A stretch of 64,000 nucleotides of DNA from Variovorax dokdonensis (GTDB taxonomy: Bacteria; Pseudomonadota; Gammaproteobacteria; Burkholderiales; Burkholderiaceae_C). The stretch is taken from contig NZ_JASZYV010000002.1 in the NCBI RefSeq assembly GCF_030316895.1, positions 620,001 to 684,000 on the forward strand, read 5' to 3'. Positions 17,438 through 26,228 of this stretch are shown here, in pieces. Each line of letters starts with the position of its first letter. Within the stretch, counting starts at the first letter, position 1. A program made the position numbers and the translations under genes. Under the pieces are notes generated by a model. The model did not search any database. It was not told the origin of the DNA and saw only the letters and a list, made by a program, of their open reading frames with translations.

Positions 17438-18610
17438 ATGAAGGTCAAGCTAAACAGATTCTGGGCACCAGCCCTGGTCGCCGCACTGGCCGCCGGTGGC
17501 TCGGCCCATGCCCAGCAGGGCGTGGACAAGGACGAGATCCGCATCGGCACCATCCAGGACCTTTCCGGGCCGCTGGCGGGCTTCGGCAAGCAATCGCGCA
17601 ATGGCATGCAGCTGGCCGTGGACGAGATCAACGAGCAGGGGGGCATCAACGGCCGCAAGCTCAAGCTGCTGGTCGAGGACTCCGGCTACGACCCCAAGAA
17701 GGCGGTGCTGGCGGCGCAGAAGCTGGTCAACCAGGACAAGATCTTCATCATGGCCGGCCACATCGGCACTGCGCAGAACATGGCGGCGATGCCGGTGCAG
17801 TTCTCGAAGAACGTCGTCAACTTCATGCCGATCACTGCGGCGCGCGAGATGTACGAGCCCTTCCACAAGCTCAAGTATTCGTTCGCCGCCACCTACTACG
17901 ACCAGATCCGCCTGGCCCTGCCCAAGCTGGCGAAGGACAAGGGCGCGAAGAAGATATGCGCGATCTACCAGGACGACGAATTCGGCCTGGAGGTGATGCG
18001 CGGCGCCGAGGCGGGGCTCAAGACGATGAACATGGAACTGGTCGAAAAGACCTCGTTCAAGCGCGGCGCCACCGATTTCTCGTCGCAGGTGGCGCGCATG
18101 AAGGCCGCCGACTGCGACTTCGTGGTGTTGGGTACCATCATCCGCGAGACCATCGGCGCCGTCGGCGAGGCGCGCAAGACCGGCTTCAACCCGACCTTTC
18201 TGGGCTCGAGCGCGGCCTACACCGACCTCATCCACAAGCTCGGCGGCAAGGCCATGGATGGCGTCTACGCCACCATGACGGTGCAGAACCCCTATACCGA
18301 TGAGCAGTCGCAGCCCATCCGCTTCTGGGCCAACAAGTACAAGACCAAGTTCAACGAGGACCCGACCGTGTTCTCGGTGTATGGCTACACCATCATCCAG
18401 TCGTTCGCGAAGGCGGCGCAGAAGGCTGGCACCAACCTGAACACCGACAGCTTTATCAAGGTGATGGACAGCATGACCTACGAGCCGGACATGTTCGGCA
18501 GCGCCAAGGCCACCTACACGGCCACCAAGCGGCTGGGCAGCGACCTGTCGAGGCTGTCGCAGATCCAGGACGGCAAGTGGAAGGTGGTGTCGGACTACGT
18601 GGCGCCTTGA
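17438..18610 (+). CDS. Liv-type ABC transporter substrate-binding protein
   Basis: A 390-residue periplasmic binding protein with a Sec signal peptide cleaved after AHA (about residue 25). The mature N-terminus DEIRIGTIQDLSGPLAGFG is the standard type I periplasmic-binding fold start. It also has GYDPKKAVLAAQKLVNQDKIF and a YGYTIIQSFAKAAQKAGTN hinge region. A strong GAAGGAGA ribosome-binding site precedes ATG 17438. It is the last gene of the livHMGF and ligase operon and should define the substrate specificity. Confidence 0.92.
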   Translation: MKVKLNRFWAPALVAALAAGGSAHAQQGVDKDEIRIGTIQDLSGPLAGFGKQSRNGMQLAVDEINEQGGINGRKLKLLVEDSGYDPKKAVLAAQKLVNQDKIFIMAGHIGTAQNMAAMPVQFSKNVVNFMPITAAREMYEPFHKLKYSFAATYYDQIRLALPKLAKDKGAKKICAIYQDDEFGLEVMRGAEAGLKTMNMELVEKTSFKRGATDFSSQVARMKAADCDFVVLGTIIRETIGAVGEARKTGFNPTFLGSSAAYTDLIHKLGGKAMDGVYATMTVQNPYTDEQSQPIRFWANKYKTKFNEDPTVFSVYGYTIIQSFAKAAQKAGTNLNTDSFIKVMDSMTYEPDMFGSAKATYTATKRLGSDLSRLSQIQDGKWKVVSDYVAP

Positions 18611-18660
18611 GCCACATCGCTTTCAGGGAAATCCCCTGAGGCGGGCACGCCACTATTGCG

Positions 18661-18694
18661 GGTGAACCCGCGTCGTTCGCGGCGCGTGTTCACC
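18661..18694. terminator. Nested hairpin downstream of the Liv binding-protein gene
   Basis: GGTGAAC (18661-18667) pairs with GTTCACC (18688-18694). CCGCG and CGCGG pair inside it around a TCGTT loop. It starts 50 bases after the binding-protein stop and 51 bases before a small gene. There is no T-run, so it may be a weak or Rho-assisted terminator, or a leader structure for the small gene. Confidence 0.35.
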
Positions 18695-18745
18695 TAGTCT
18701 TGGAGACAACTGACACGTCGCCCCAACAAAAAGAAAGGCGCTCAG

Positions 18746-18883
18746 ATGCAAGTTGCAATCGGAATTGTGGCGGGGATGCTTGCCCTGCTGTGCGTGGTTT
18801 CGCTGGTCTACATCTACCGCCATCAGCGGCAAGCCGCCTCGGTCGATGCCGGTGAGCCGGCACCCGGGCGCCGGCTCGAATAG
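18746..18883 (+). CDS. Small single-span membrane protein (45 residues)
   Basis: A short gene starting MQVAIGIVAGMLALL, with one hydrophobic span (about residues 3-23), then basic residues YRHQRQ and a Pro/Gly/Arg tail ending in GRRLE. The ATG at 18746 is preceded by AAAGAAAGG at suitable distance. It stands alone between the Liv operon and a minus-strand lipoprotein gene. No family is recognised. The positive-inside rule suggests the tail is cytoplasmic. Confidence 0.55.
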   Translation: MQVAIGIVAGMLALLCVVSLVYIYRHQRQAASVDAGEPAPGRRLE

Positions 18884-18950
18884 TTGGCGCGAGCAGTGCA
18901 CCGGGCCGCATGAGCGGCGGCCTGCTCGTACCGCCAGAGGCGTCCTGGCC

Positions 18951-19112
18951 TCAGCCGGCGATCCGGTATCTCTCGATCTGGCACTCGTAGCTTCCGGGCT
19001 TCTCGGCGCAGACGCCGTAGCCGCCCGGCGGCGGGGTGGTGGCGGCGCAGCCGCCAAGACCCAGAAGAAGGCTCGAGAGACCAAGGGCGAGAACGAATTT
19101 GTGTTTGATCAT
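18951..19112 (-). CDS. Small lipoprotein (53 residues)
   Basis: The product starts MIKHKFVLALGLSSLLLGLG with the lipobox LGGC, followed by a short mature part (AATTPPPGGYGVCAEKPGSYECQ) that holds two further cysteines and could form one disulfide. It should be a lipid-anchored outer- or inner-membrane protein of unknown function. ATG 19112 is chosen because the lipoprotein signal follows immediately; the longer open frame upstream overlaps the start region of the divergent amidohydrolase gene. Confidence 0.65.
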   Translation of the reverse strand: MIKHKFVLALGLSSLLLGLGGCAATTPPPGGYGVCAEKPGSYECQIERYRIAG

Positions 19113-19223
19113 GGTGCGCGCAACATAGCAGAAACCTTGACGCTGCACGCCGACTTTGTAGAGGTCGACGCGCTTTGGAAACAGTCCGTGACGCGACTGC
19201 ACATACGTGGCTCCGATGACACA

Positions 19224-19241
19224 CTGGCGAGACCTCGCCAG
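19224..19241 (+). promoter_or_regulatory. Leader hairpin before the M20 amidohydrolase gene
   Basis: CTGGCGA and TCGCCAG form a 7-bp stem with the loop GACC. The hairpin ends 18 bases before ATG 19260 and just upstream of the AAGGAG ribosome-binding site. It could modulate translation or mark an upstream terminator. Only the symmetry itself is seen. Confidence 0.3.
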
Positions 19242-19259
19242 AACGCACAAGGAGCCATC

Positions 19260-20606
19260 ATGAGGATCGGGAAACCGCACACCCACCGCAAGACATTCGC
19301 CGCTGCCGCCGTCGCCTGCCTGCTTGCGGCAGCGACCACGCTGCCGGCCCAAGCCGCCGGCGAGCCGGCCGCCAAGGCCCAGCTCGCCCCGCTCGTCGAC
19401 GGCATGTATCCGTCACTCGAAAGCCTTTACAAGGACCTGCACTCGCACCCCGAGATCGCATTCCAGGAGGTCAAGACCTCGGCTCGCCTGGCCGATGAGA
19501 TGCGCAAGCTCGGCTTCGAAGTGACGGAGAAAGTCGGACGCACGGGCGTCGTCGCCATCTACAAGAATGGCGCAGGCCCCACGGTGCTGGTGCGCACCGA
19601 CATGGATGCGCTGCCGATGGAAGAAAAAACGGGCCTGCCCTACGCCAGCAAGGTCAAGACCGAATCGAACGGCCGCGAGACCTTCGTCGCGCACAGCTGC
19701 GGCCACGACATTCACATGGCCACCTGGGTCGGTACCGCACGCACGCTGCTGGGCATGAAGGATCAATGGAAGGGCACGCTGATGTTCGTCGCCCAGCCGG
19801 CCGAAGAGATCGTCTCCGGTGCCAAGGCGATGCTCGACGACGGCCTGTACACCCGGTTCGGCAAGCCCGACCTGGCCTTCGGCCTGCACACCTCGCCCGG
19901 CCCGTATGGCGTGGTCGGCTACCGGGCCGGCCCGGTCAGCTCCAACTCCGATGCGCTGGACATCACCTTCAAGGGCCGCGGCGGGCACGGCTCGGCGCCG
20001 GACAAGACCATCGATCCGATCGTCATTGCCGCGCACTTCATCACCAATGTGCAATCGGTGGTCAGCCGCGAGAAGGATCCGGCGCAGTTCGGCGTCGTCA
20101 CCGTCGGGGCCGTGCAGGCCGGCACCGTGGGCAACATCATTCCGGATCAGGCGGTGCTGCGCGGCACCATCCGCTCCTATACGCCAGAGGTGCGCGAGAA
20201 GCTGCTCGATGGCGTGCGCCGCACCGCCAACGCATCGGCCATGATGGCCGGCGCGCCCGAACCTTCGGTCGACCTGAAGGCCGGTGGCGCCGCCATCGTG
20301 AACGACGCCGCCCTGGTGTCGCGCACCGTGCCAGCGCTGAAAGCGGTGCTGGGCGACAAGAACGTGGTGGAAGTGCCGCCCATTTCAGCCAGCGAAGACT
20401 TCTCGGAGTTCGCCAACGCCGGCGTGCCGGCCATGTTCTTCTTCGTGGGCGTCTACTCGCCCGACGACATTGCAGCGTCGCGCAAGCCGGGCGGCAAGCC
20501 GCTGCCGTTCAATCACTCGCCCTTCTTCGCCCCCGTGCCCGAGCAGTCGATCAAGACGGGCGTGCAGGCCATGAGCGTGGCGGTGATGACGGCCATGGCC
20601 AAGTAG
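19260..20606 (+). CDS. Exported M20 family amidohydrolase
   Basis: A 448-residue metal-dependent amidohydrolase of the M20D (hippurate hydrolase/IAA-amino acid hydrolase) group with a signal peptide ending in AQA (about residue 31), so probably periplasmic. The metal-site region reads SCGHDIHMA, followed by FVAQPAEEIVSGAKAM with the catalytic Glu pair. The dimerisation lid carries FKGRGGHGSAPDKTIDP and the C-terminal metal ligand region is PISASEDFSEFA. ATG 19260 has an AAGGAG ribosome-binding site. It is the only M20 protein of the three in the window with an export signal. Confidence 0.92.
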   Translation: MRIGKPHTHRKTFAAAAVACLLAAATTLPAQAAGEPAAKAQLAPLVDGMYPSLESLYKDLHSHPEIAFQEVKTSARLADEMRKLGFEVTEKVGRTGVVAIYKNGAGPTVLVRTDMDALPMEEKTGLPYASKVKTESNGRETFVAHSCGHDIHMATWVGTARTLLGMKDQWKGTLMFVAQPAEEIVSGAKAMLDDGLYTRFGKPDLAFGLHTSPGPYGVVGYRAGPVSSNSDALDITFKGRGGHGSAPDKTIDPIVIAAHFITNVQSVVSREKDPAQFGVVTVGAVQAGTVGNIIPDQAVLRGTIRSYTPEVREKLLDGVRRTANASAMMAGAPEPSVDLKAGGAAIVNDAALVSRTVPALKAVLGDKNVVEVPPISASEDFSEFANAGVPAMFFFVGVYSPDDIAASRKPGGKPLPFNHSPFFAPVPEQSIKTGVQAMSVAVMTAMAK

Positions 20607-20636
20607 CCGGGCGCCGCAAAGCGCACCTCCATCAAC

Positions 20637-20677
20637 GAAAAAGGCCTCCCGCCCGCAAGGGGCGTGGAGGCCTTTTA
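20637..20677. terminator. Bidirectional Rho-independent terminator
   Basis: An A-run followed by AAGGCCTCC, paired with GGAGGCCTT and then a T-run, with an inner CGCCC/GGGCG-type extension and a GCAA loop. It lies exactly between the convergent amidohydrolase and gabD genes, and the A/T flanks make it functional in both directions. Confidence 0.85.
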
Positions 20678-20697
20678 GATTGGCGGCGGCTTGGGAA

Positions 20698-22158
20698 TCA
20701 GGCCGCGGTCATCATCACGGCCTTGGCCACCAGGTAGGCCTCCATGGCTTCTGGGCCGCCTTCCGAACCGTAGCCCGAATCCTTCACGCCGCCGAAGGGC
20801 GCTTCCGGCGTGGGTGTGGCAGGCTGGTTGATCCACAGCATGCCCACTTCCATGTTGTGCATCAGCGCATGGGAGTTCTTGATCGAACGGGTATAGGCAT
20901 AGCCGGACAGGCCGAATGGCAGGCGGTTGGCTTCGGCGATCGCTTCGTCCAGGCTGTCGAAGCCGCGGATCGCGGCGATCGGGCCAAAAGGTTCGTTGTT
21001 GAACACGTCCGCCTTGAGCGACACCTCGTCGAGCACCGTCGGCGCGAAGAAGTTGCCGCTGCTGCCGATGCGTTCGCCGCCGGTCAGGACCTTGGCACCG
21101 GTGGCTCGCGCGTCTTCCAGGATCTTGGCCATGGCGTCGAGGCGGCGCGAATTGGCCAAGGGGCCCATCTTGGTGGCGGCATCCAGGCCGTCGCCGACCT
21201 TCAGGCTTTCGGCGTGTGCAGCCAGCAGCTTGGCGAATTCGGCACGCACGCTGTTGTGGACCAGGAAGCGCGTCGGCGAGATGCAGACCTGCCCGGCATT
21301 GCGGAACTTGGCAGCGCCGGCAGCCTTGACGGCCAACTGCAGGTCGGCGTCGTCGCAGACGATGACCGGCGCGTGGCCGCCCAGCTCCATCGTGGCGCGC
21401 TTCATGTGCTGGCCGGCCAATGCCGCCAGCTGCTTGCCCACCGGGGTGGAGCCGGTGAAGGTCACCTTGCGGATGACGGGATGCGGGATCAGGTAGTTCG
21501 AGATCTCCGCCGGGTTGCCGTAGATCAGGCCCACCACGCCGGCCGGAATGCCCGCATCGACGAAGCACTGCAGCAGCGCGGCTGGCGAGGCAGGCGTTTC
21601 CTCGGGCGCCTTGACCAGGAAGGAGCAGCCGCTGGCCAGCGCGGCACCGAGCTTGCGCACGATCTGGTTGATGGGGAAGTTCCAGGGCGTGAAGGCGGCG
21701 ACCGGACCGACCGGCTCCTTGAGCACCATCGACTGCGCGGCCAGGTTGCGCGAGGGAATGATGCGGCCATAGGTGCGGCGACCCTCGTCGGCGAACCATT
21801 CGATGATGTCGGCGCCGGCCACCGCTTCGAGGCGGGCCTCGGGGAACGGCTTGCCCTGCTCCATCGTCAGGATGCGGCCGATGGCGTCGGCGCGGTCGCG
21901 CAGCAGGCCGGCGGCCTTGCGCATCACGGCGGCGCGCTCGTTGGCGGGCGTCTTGCGCCACTTCTGGAAGCCGTCCTGTGCGGCGGCCAGGGCGCGGTCC
22001 AGGTCCGCGATGCTGGCATGGGCCACCTTGCCGATGACCTTGCCGGTGGCCGGGTTGACCACATCCAGCGTCTTGCCGCCTTGGGCATCGCACCACTCGT
22101 TGTTGATGAGCAGGCGGGTATCGGGGTAGGAGGTGGTCGTTTCGGTGGTGCTTGTCAT
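20698..22158 (-). CDS. gabD: Succinate-semialdehyde dehydrogenase
   Basis: A 486-residue aldehyde dehydrogenase. Catalytic residues are visible: N160 in TPWNFP, E258 in MELGGHAP and C292 in GQVCISPTR. The NAD(P)-binding glycine motif is in FTGSTPVGK. Pattern and length match GabD/SSADH, which oxidises succinate semialdehyde to succinate in GABA and 4-hydroxybutyrate degradation. Related aldehydes cannot be excluded. It stands alone, with a shared terminator downstream. Confidence 0.88.
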   Translation of the reverse strand: MTSTTETTTSYPDTRLLINNEWCDAQGGKTLDVVNPATGKVIGKVAHASIADLDRALAAAQDGFQKWRKTPANERAAVMRKAAGLLRDRADAIGRILTMEQGKPFPEARLEAVAGADIIEWFADEGRRTYGRIIPSRNLAAQSMVLKEPVGPVAAFTPWNFPINQIVRKLGAALASGCSFLVKAPEETPASPAALLQCFVDAGIPAGVVGLIYGNPAEISNYLIPHPVIRKVTFTGSTPVGKQLAALAGQHMKRATMELGGHAPVIVCDDADLQLAVKAAGAAKFRNAGQVCISPTRFLVHNSVRAEFAKLLAAHAESLKVGDGLDAATKMGPLANSRRLDAMAKILEDARATGAKVLTGGERIGSSGNFFAPTVLDEVSLKADVFNNEPFGPIAAIRGFDSLDEAIAEANRLPFGLSGYAYTRSIKNSHALMHNMEVGMLWINQPATPTPEAPFGGVKDSGYGSEGGPEAMEAYLVAKAVMMTAA

Positions 22159-22214
22159 GCCTTGAATCCTCGAGATGAAAGAGAAAGCGAAAGGTGGCGT
22201 CAGGCGCGGTCCGC

Positions 22215-22451
22215 TCAGCGCGGGACCGGCGGTATGCCTCGTCCGGCGCGCAGGGGCGCGAGCAGCGGTTTGAGCCCGTTGTGGTCGATCTCGTGCATCA
22301 GATGCAACAGCCGGCCGATCTCCCCTTCGGGAAAACCTTCGCGCGCAAACCAGTTCAGGTAGTTGCCGGGCAGATCGGCGATCAGGCAGCCCTTGTGCTT
22401 GCCGAAAGGCATGGGCAGGGTCACCAGGCGCTGGAGATCTTCCGGCTTCAT
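22215..22451 (-). CDS. DUF3820 family protein
   Basis: A 78-residue protein with the DUF3820 pattern [22 protein letters not shown] and a C-terminal helix [18 protein letters not shown]. The family is sometimes labelled putative quorum-sensing-regulated virulence factor, but its biochemical role is not established. ATG 22451 gives the standard family start; the frame is open upstream without homologous sequence. It lies 56 bases upstream of gabD on the same strand. Confidence 0.85.
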   Translation of the reverse strand: MKPEDLQRLVTLPMPFGKHKGCLIADLPGNYLNWFAREGFPEGEIGRLLHLMHEIDHNGLKPLLAPLRAGRGIPPVPR

Positions 22452-22656
22452 CGCGTGCGAAGGGGAACGAATGGGAGGTTGTGGGCTCGAGTCCGCCAGC
22501 AGGGCGTCGAGCCTCACATCATAGGGCGTGTGACAAATTCCCGCCCCGCGGCGGTCGCCAGCGCGCCAGCCCGATGTGGCCGCAAGCGCCGTCAGGCTGG
22601 CAACATCGCAAAGAACTGCGGCCCTGCCGCCAAACGCATTGCAAACAGGATCGCTT

Positions 22657-23082
22657 ATGCGCATCGAAATTCCCGAGAAGAAGAAGCTGGTGTTCGAGAT
22701 GAGCATCCCCATCCGCTGGGGCGACATGGACGCGATGGGGCATCTGAACAACACCAGCTACTTCCGCTACCTGGAGGTGGCCCGCATCGACTGGATGAAC
22801 TCGCTGAACACGCCGCCCTCGCCGGAAGGACACGGCATGGTCATCGTCAATGCCTTCTGCAACTTCTACCGCCAGCTCGAATACCCGGGAGACGTGCTGA
22901 TGAAGATGTACGTCAGCGACCCGGCGCGAACCACCTTCGAAACCTGGGCAACGATGGCGCGCGCCGACGCGCCGGACGTCATTTGCGCCGCCGGCGGCGC
23001 GACCACCATCTGGGTCGACTTTCCCAGGCAGAAGGCCCTGCCGCTGCCCGACTGGCTGCGCGCACTGGCCAGCGCGGACTGA
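22657..23082 (+). CDS. 4-hydroxybenzoyl-CoA-type acyl-CoA thioesterase
   Basis: A 141-residue hotdog-fold thioesterase. The active-site signature RWGDMDAMGHLNNTSYFRYLEVARIDWM contains the catalytic Asp in the DxxGHxNN pattern. It hydrolyses short or aromatic acyl-CoA esters in the cytosol. ATG 22657 follows an AGGA element, whereas an upstream in-frame start has none. It is divergent from the DUF3820 gene. Confidence 0.9.
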   Translation: MRIEIPEKKKLVFEMSIPIRWGDMDAMGHLNNTSYFRYLEVARIDWMNSLNTPPSPEGHGMVIVNAFCNFYRQLEYPGDVLMKMYVSDPARTTFETWATMARADAPDVICAAGGATTIWVDFPRQKALPLPDWLRALASAD

Positions 23083-23191
23083 CGCGACGCGGACTGATGC
23101 GGCCAGCCATGGCGTGGGCCGCTGGCCACACCCGACTTGCATGCGCTGCCGTCCTGCACCTGGAACGCCGGGGCCGGCGCAAAATGGCGCG

Positions 23192-23824
23192 ATGCACTCC
23201 TCTTGGATAAGTCCGGTCGTCGTGGTTGTTCTGGCGCTGCTCGGTAGCGCGCCTGTGGCCATGGCCGAGGTTTTGCGCTGCATCGATGGCGCCGGCAAGG
23301 TGGCCTATACCGATGGCAAATGTCCTGCGGGATCCCGCGTCGATCGACCGGTGACGACCCAGTCGGCGGTCGAGGTCCTGCCAGACCCGGCTGCCGACGC
23401 CGCAGCCAGGCGAGAGGCCGCCCGCTCTGTGGCGGAAGACGAGCGCCTGGCTGCCCGGCAGGCAGAGGCCGCGCGCGCTGCGCCGGCCGGCCCGGTGGTC
23501 ATCGACGGTCGCGGCAATCCTTCGGCCGCCGCCACCACGCGTGAGCAGGAGCGGGCCGAAGAGGCCGAGCGCTGGAGTCGGCAGACCGGCGATCCACTGG
23601 TGGTCGAGGAAAGCTGGGGCGGCGCTTACCCATATCCTTATGCCGGCGGCGGACGTCCGCCACCCCCGCCGCGAGACCAGCGTCCGCGCATTCGCGGTTG
23701 CGACGCCACCGGTTGCCACGACACCCGCGGCAATACCTACAACCGGCAGGGCCAGCTCGACCGCTACCAGAGCCTGGACAACAAGACCTGCAGGCCCGTG
23801 GGCACGACGGTGGTCTGCCGATAG
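23192..23824 (+). CDS. DUF4124 domain-containing exported protein
   Basis: A 210-residue protein with a signal peptide ending in AMA. It is followed by a DUF4124 module (EVLRCIDGAGKVAYTDGKCPAG), then an Ala/Arg/Glu-rich helical linker likely to form a coiled coil, a Pro/Gly-rich spacer, and a C-terminal cysteine-containing domain (GCDATGCHDTRG, NKTCRPVGTTVVC). The four C-terminal cysteines probably form disulfides in the periplasm. No function is established. Confidence 0.82.
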   Translation: MHSSWISPVVVVVLALLGSAPVAMAEVLRCIDGAGKVAYTDGKCPAGSRVDRPVTTQSAVEVLPDPAADAAARREAARSVAEDERLAARQAEAARAAPAGPVVIDGRGNPSAAATTREQERAEEAERWSRQTGDPLVVEESWGGAYPYPYAGGGRPPPPPRDQRPRIRGCDATGCHDTRGNTYNRQGQLDRYQSLDNKTCRPVGTTVVCR

Positions 23825-23994
23825 CGGCAGGGTTTTGCGCTGCGAGCCGGCCTGACGCCGCGCGCGTTGCCTTGGCGCTACGCCCGTTCCGTGTCGCAAT
23901 TCACAGACGGAAGCGTTCTTGAACGCGCCTTCAGTTTCTCTTAAGTGCGTGCCCGCAAACTTTTTTGCCTGTCCTTTTCCCAAACAGGTTTCTC

Positions 23995-24327
23995 ATGAAT
24001 GCGGTCACTGGCCGGTCCAATCTCTCGCTCGACGGCGCCCAGATGCGTCGCGTGATCGAGTTGCTCGAACTTCACGCCGAAAGCCCCACCCAGGCGCAAC
24101 AGCTCCTGAACCAGATGGTTCAAGGCGAGCGCCTCCCTGCATCCCAGCACACCGCCATCGCCGCGCTGTTCGCGCTCGGCAATGCGCAGGCCGACCGCGC
24201 ATTGAACGCCGCGTGCGCCGACGACGAAGCCGTCGAATGCCTGCTGCAACTGCGCACCCATGAAGCGCGCCTCGAGTACGTGGGCGGCGCCCGCCGGTCC
24301 GCAGCACGCACCCGCGCCGCGGCCTGA
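23995..24327 (+). CDS. Hypothetical protein (110 residues)
   Basis: A small soluble, largely alpha-helical protein (QMRRVIELLELHAESPTQAQQLLNQMV) with a basic C-terminus (RRSAARTRAAA). No family is recognised. ATG 23995 is preceded by ACAGG. An earlier in-frame start at 23965 would add ten residues without a ribosome-binding site. Good G/C-ending codon usage supports it being a real gene. It converges with the acyl-CoA dehydrogenase gene across a perfect palindrome. Confidence 0.65.
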   Translation: MNAVTGRSNLSLDGAQMRRVIELLELHAESPTQAQQLLNQMVQGERLPASQHTAIAALFALGNAQADRALNAACADDEAVECLLQLRTHEARLEYVGGARRSAARTRAAA

Positions 24328-24343
24328 GCGCCCGATCGGGCGC
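24328..24343. terminator. Perfect palindrome GCGCCCGATCGGGCGC between convergent genes
   Basis: A 16-base perfect palindrome starting directly after the stop codon of the 110-residue gene and 18 bases from the end of the acyl-CoA dehydrogenase gene. It can fold as a 6-bp stem with a GATC loop. No T-run follows, so a strong intrinsic terminator is not proven. Confidence 0.4.
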
Positions 24344-24360
24344 GCGCACCTTGCGCCTGC

Positions 24361-25521
24361 CTACGGCCTCGGCGGCCGCTTGGCAATGCCCATGGTCTTG
24401 GCCAGGATGCCTAGCATGACTTCGTCGGCGCCGCCGCCGATCGAGGCCAGGCGCCCGTCGCGATACAAGCGCGAGACGCGGTTCTCGAGCGTGTATCCCA
24501 TCCCCCCCCAGAACTGGAGACAGGTGTCGGCCACCTCGCGGGTGAGCCGCCCGGCCTTGAGCTTGGCCATCGAGGCGAGTTCCGTGACGTCCTGCCCTTC
24601 CAGGTACAGGTCGCACGCGCGGTAGGTGAGGGCGCGCAGGGCCTCGACCTCGGTCTTGAGTTCGGCCAGCTTGAATTGCACCCACTGCTGGTCCGCCAGC
24701 GTGCCGCCGAACATCTGCCGCTGCTGCGCCCATTCGATCGTCTGGGCGATGCAATCTTCGAGCGGCACCAGCGAACTGGCGGCGCACCACAGCCGTTCTT
24801 CCTGGAACTGCTGCATCTGGTAGACGAAGCCCTGGCCTTCCTCGCCGACGCGGTAGCGCTGTGGCACGCGCACGTTGTCGAAGTAAATGAGGCCGGTGTC
24901 GCTCGAATGCATGCCGATCTTGCGGATCTTCCTGGCCTTCTCGATGCCGGGCAGGTTCATCGGCACGATCACCAGCGACTTGTTGCGGTGCACCGGGCCG
25001 TCGCCGGTGTTGACCAGCATGCACATCCAGTCGGCCTGCAGGCTGTTGGTGATCCACATCTTCTGTCCGGAGATGAGGTAGTCGTCGCCATCCTTGCGCG
25101 CGTGGCTCTTCAGGCCGGCCACGTCGCTGCCGGCACCGGGCTCGCTCACGCCGATGCAGCCAACCACGTCTCCGGCGATGGCCGGTGCCAGGAATTCGCG
25201 CTTGAGCTCGTCGCTGCCAAAGCGTGCGAGAGCGGGGGTGCACATGTCGGTCTGGACGCCGATGGCCATGGGCACGCCGCCGCAGCTGACGTGGCCCAGC
25301 GCCTCGGCCATCGCCATGGCATAGGAGTAGTCGAGCCCCGCGCCACCGTACGCCTCAGGCTTGTTCAGGCCCAGGAGGCCCAGTCCGCCCAGCTTCTTGA
25401 AGACCTCGTGCGCCGGGAAGATTTCGGCCGCTTCCCATTCGTCCACGCGCGGGTTGATCTCGGCATCGATGAAGCGCCGCAGGGTCTTCTGGATCTCGAG
25501 ATGTTCGTGGGTGTAGTGCAT
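24361..25521 (-). CDS. Acyl-CoA dehydrogenase
   Basis: A 386-residue FAD-dependent dehydrogenase that introduces a double bond into acyl-CoA. Visible signatures are GCIGVSEPGAGSDVAGLKSHA (first family signature), KMWITNSLQADW and, at the C-terminus, QFWGGMGYTLENRVSRLYRD, with the catalytic Glu expected in GYTLEN. The electron acceptor would be ETF, which is not encoded here. It stands alone on the minus strand. Chain-length preference cannot be read from the sequence. Confidence 0.95.
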   Translation of the reverse strand: MHYTHEHLEIQKTLRRFIDAEINPRVDEWEAAEIFPAHEVFKKLGGLGLLGLNKPEAYGGAGLDYSYAMAMAEALGHVSCGGVPMAIGVQTDMCTPALARFGSDELKREFLAPAIAGDVVGCIGVSEPGAGSDVAGLKSHARKDGDDYLISGQKMWITNSLQADWMCMLVNTGDGPVHRNKSLVIVPMNLPGIEKARKIRKIGMHSSDTGLIYFDNVRVPQRYRVGEEGQGFVYQMQQFQEERLWCAASSLVPLEDCIAQTIEWAQQRQMFGGTLADQQWVQFKLAELKTEVEALRALTYRACDLYLEGQDVTELASMAKLKAGRLTREVADTCLQFWGGMGYTLENRVSRLYRDGRLASIGGGADEVMLGILAKTMGIAKRPPRP

Positions 25522-25603
25522 GAGGCTTGTCTCCAGCGGGCACTGTAGGCATGAGGCAGCGCGAACGCTTGCGGGAACTGGCTGGGGCGGCGGCCCCGCT
25601 CAT

Positions 25604-26068
25604 TCAGAGCACGCGCGCGAGCAGCACCACCAGAAACACCGCGACGCCCAGCAAGAGGTTGACGAACACCAGTTGCCGGATGCCGCTCATCGCCGCGCCG
25701 GCATCTGGCCATTGCCTGGCAGCGACGGCCGAGGCCAGTCGTGGATAAAGGCCCAGGCGAATGCGCCCGAAGATCAGCATCATCACCACGCCGATGCCCA
25801 GCATCGCATGCACCGGCCAGCCCACGGCGGCCATGCCGCCCATGCCCATGATCATCGCGAAGCCGGTGACGAGCAGGACCACGATCGCGACCGTGACGCC
25901 CCGGAAAAAGCGGGCCAGCACGCCAGCCAGCAGCGGCAGCCGCAGCGGCGGCTCCAGCAACTGCACGGCGGCTGGACGCACGCAGAAATGCATGGTCGCC
26001 ATCCCGCCCACCCAGAAGGCGGCGGCAAGCAGGTGCAGAACAAGCAGGAGCAGATGAACGAGGAGCAT
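25604..26068 (-). CDS. CopD-like four-helix membrane protein
   Basis: A 154-residue integral membrane protein with four long hydrophobic segments. The N-terminal helix HLLLLVLHLLAAAFWVGGMATMHF carries His residues and the FWVGG motif seen in CopD/DUF-type haem or copper membrane proteins. A second conserved-looking His lies in GWPVHAMLGIGVVM. It may bind copper or haem. ATG 26068 begins directly before the first helix. The family call is moderate. Confidence 0.7.
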   Translation of the reverse strand: MLLVHLLLLVLHLLAAAFWVGGMATMHFCVRPAAVQLLEPPLRLPLLAGVLARFFRGVTVAIVVLLVTGFAMIMGMGGMAAVGWPVHAMLGIGVVMMLIFGRIRLGLYPRLASAVAARQWPDAGAAMSGIRQLVFVNLLLGVAVFLVVLLARVL

Positions 26069-26228
26069 GGGCGTGGGGCGTGGGGAATGGCCGAGGCCGG
26101 CCGGGCAGGGCGCGTCGAAGAGCGGGCCCATCATCAGTGCCCGGTCGGTCTTGTCAAGCAAGGTGGCACCGAGGCGTTCCGACGTGCTTGGCTTTAAGCT
26201 GCCTTCTTCGCACCAGGAGACATCGCCC

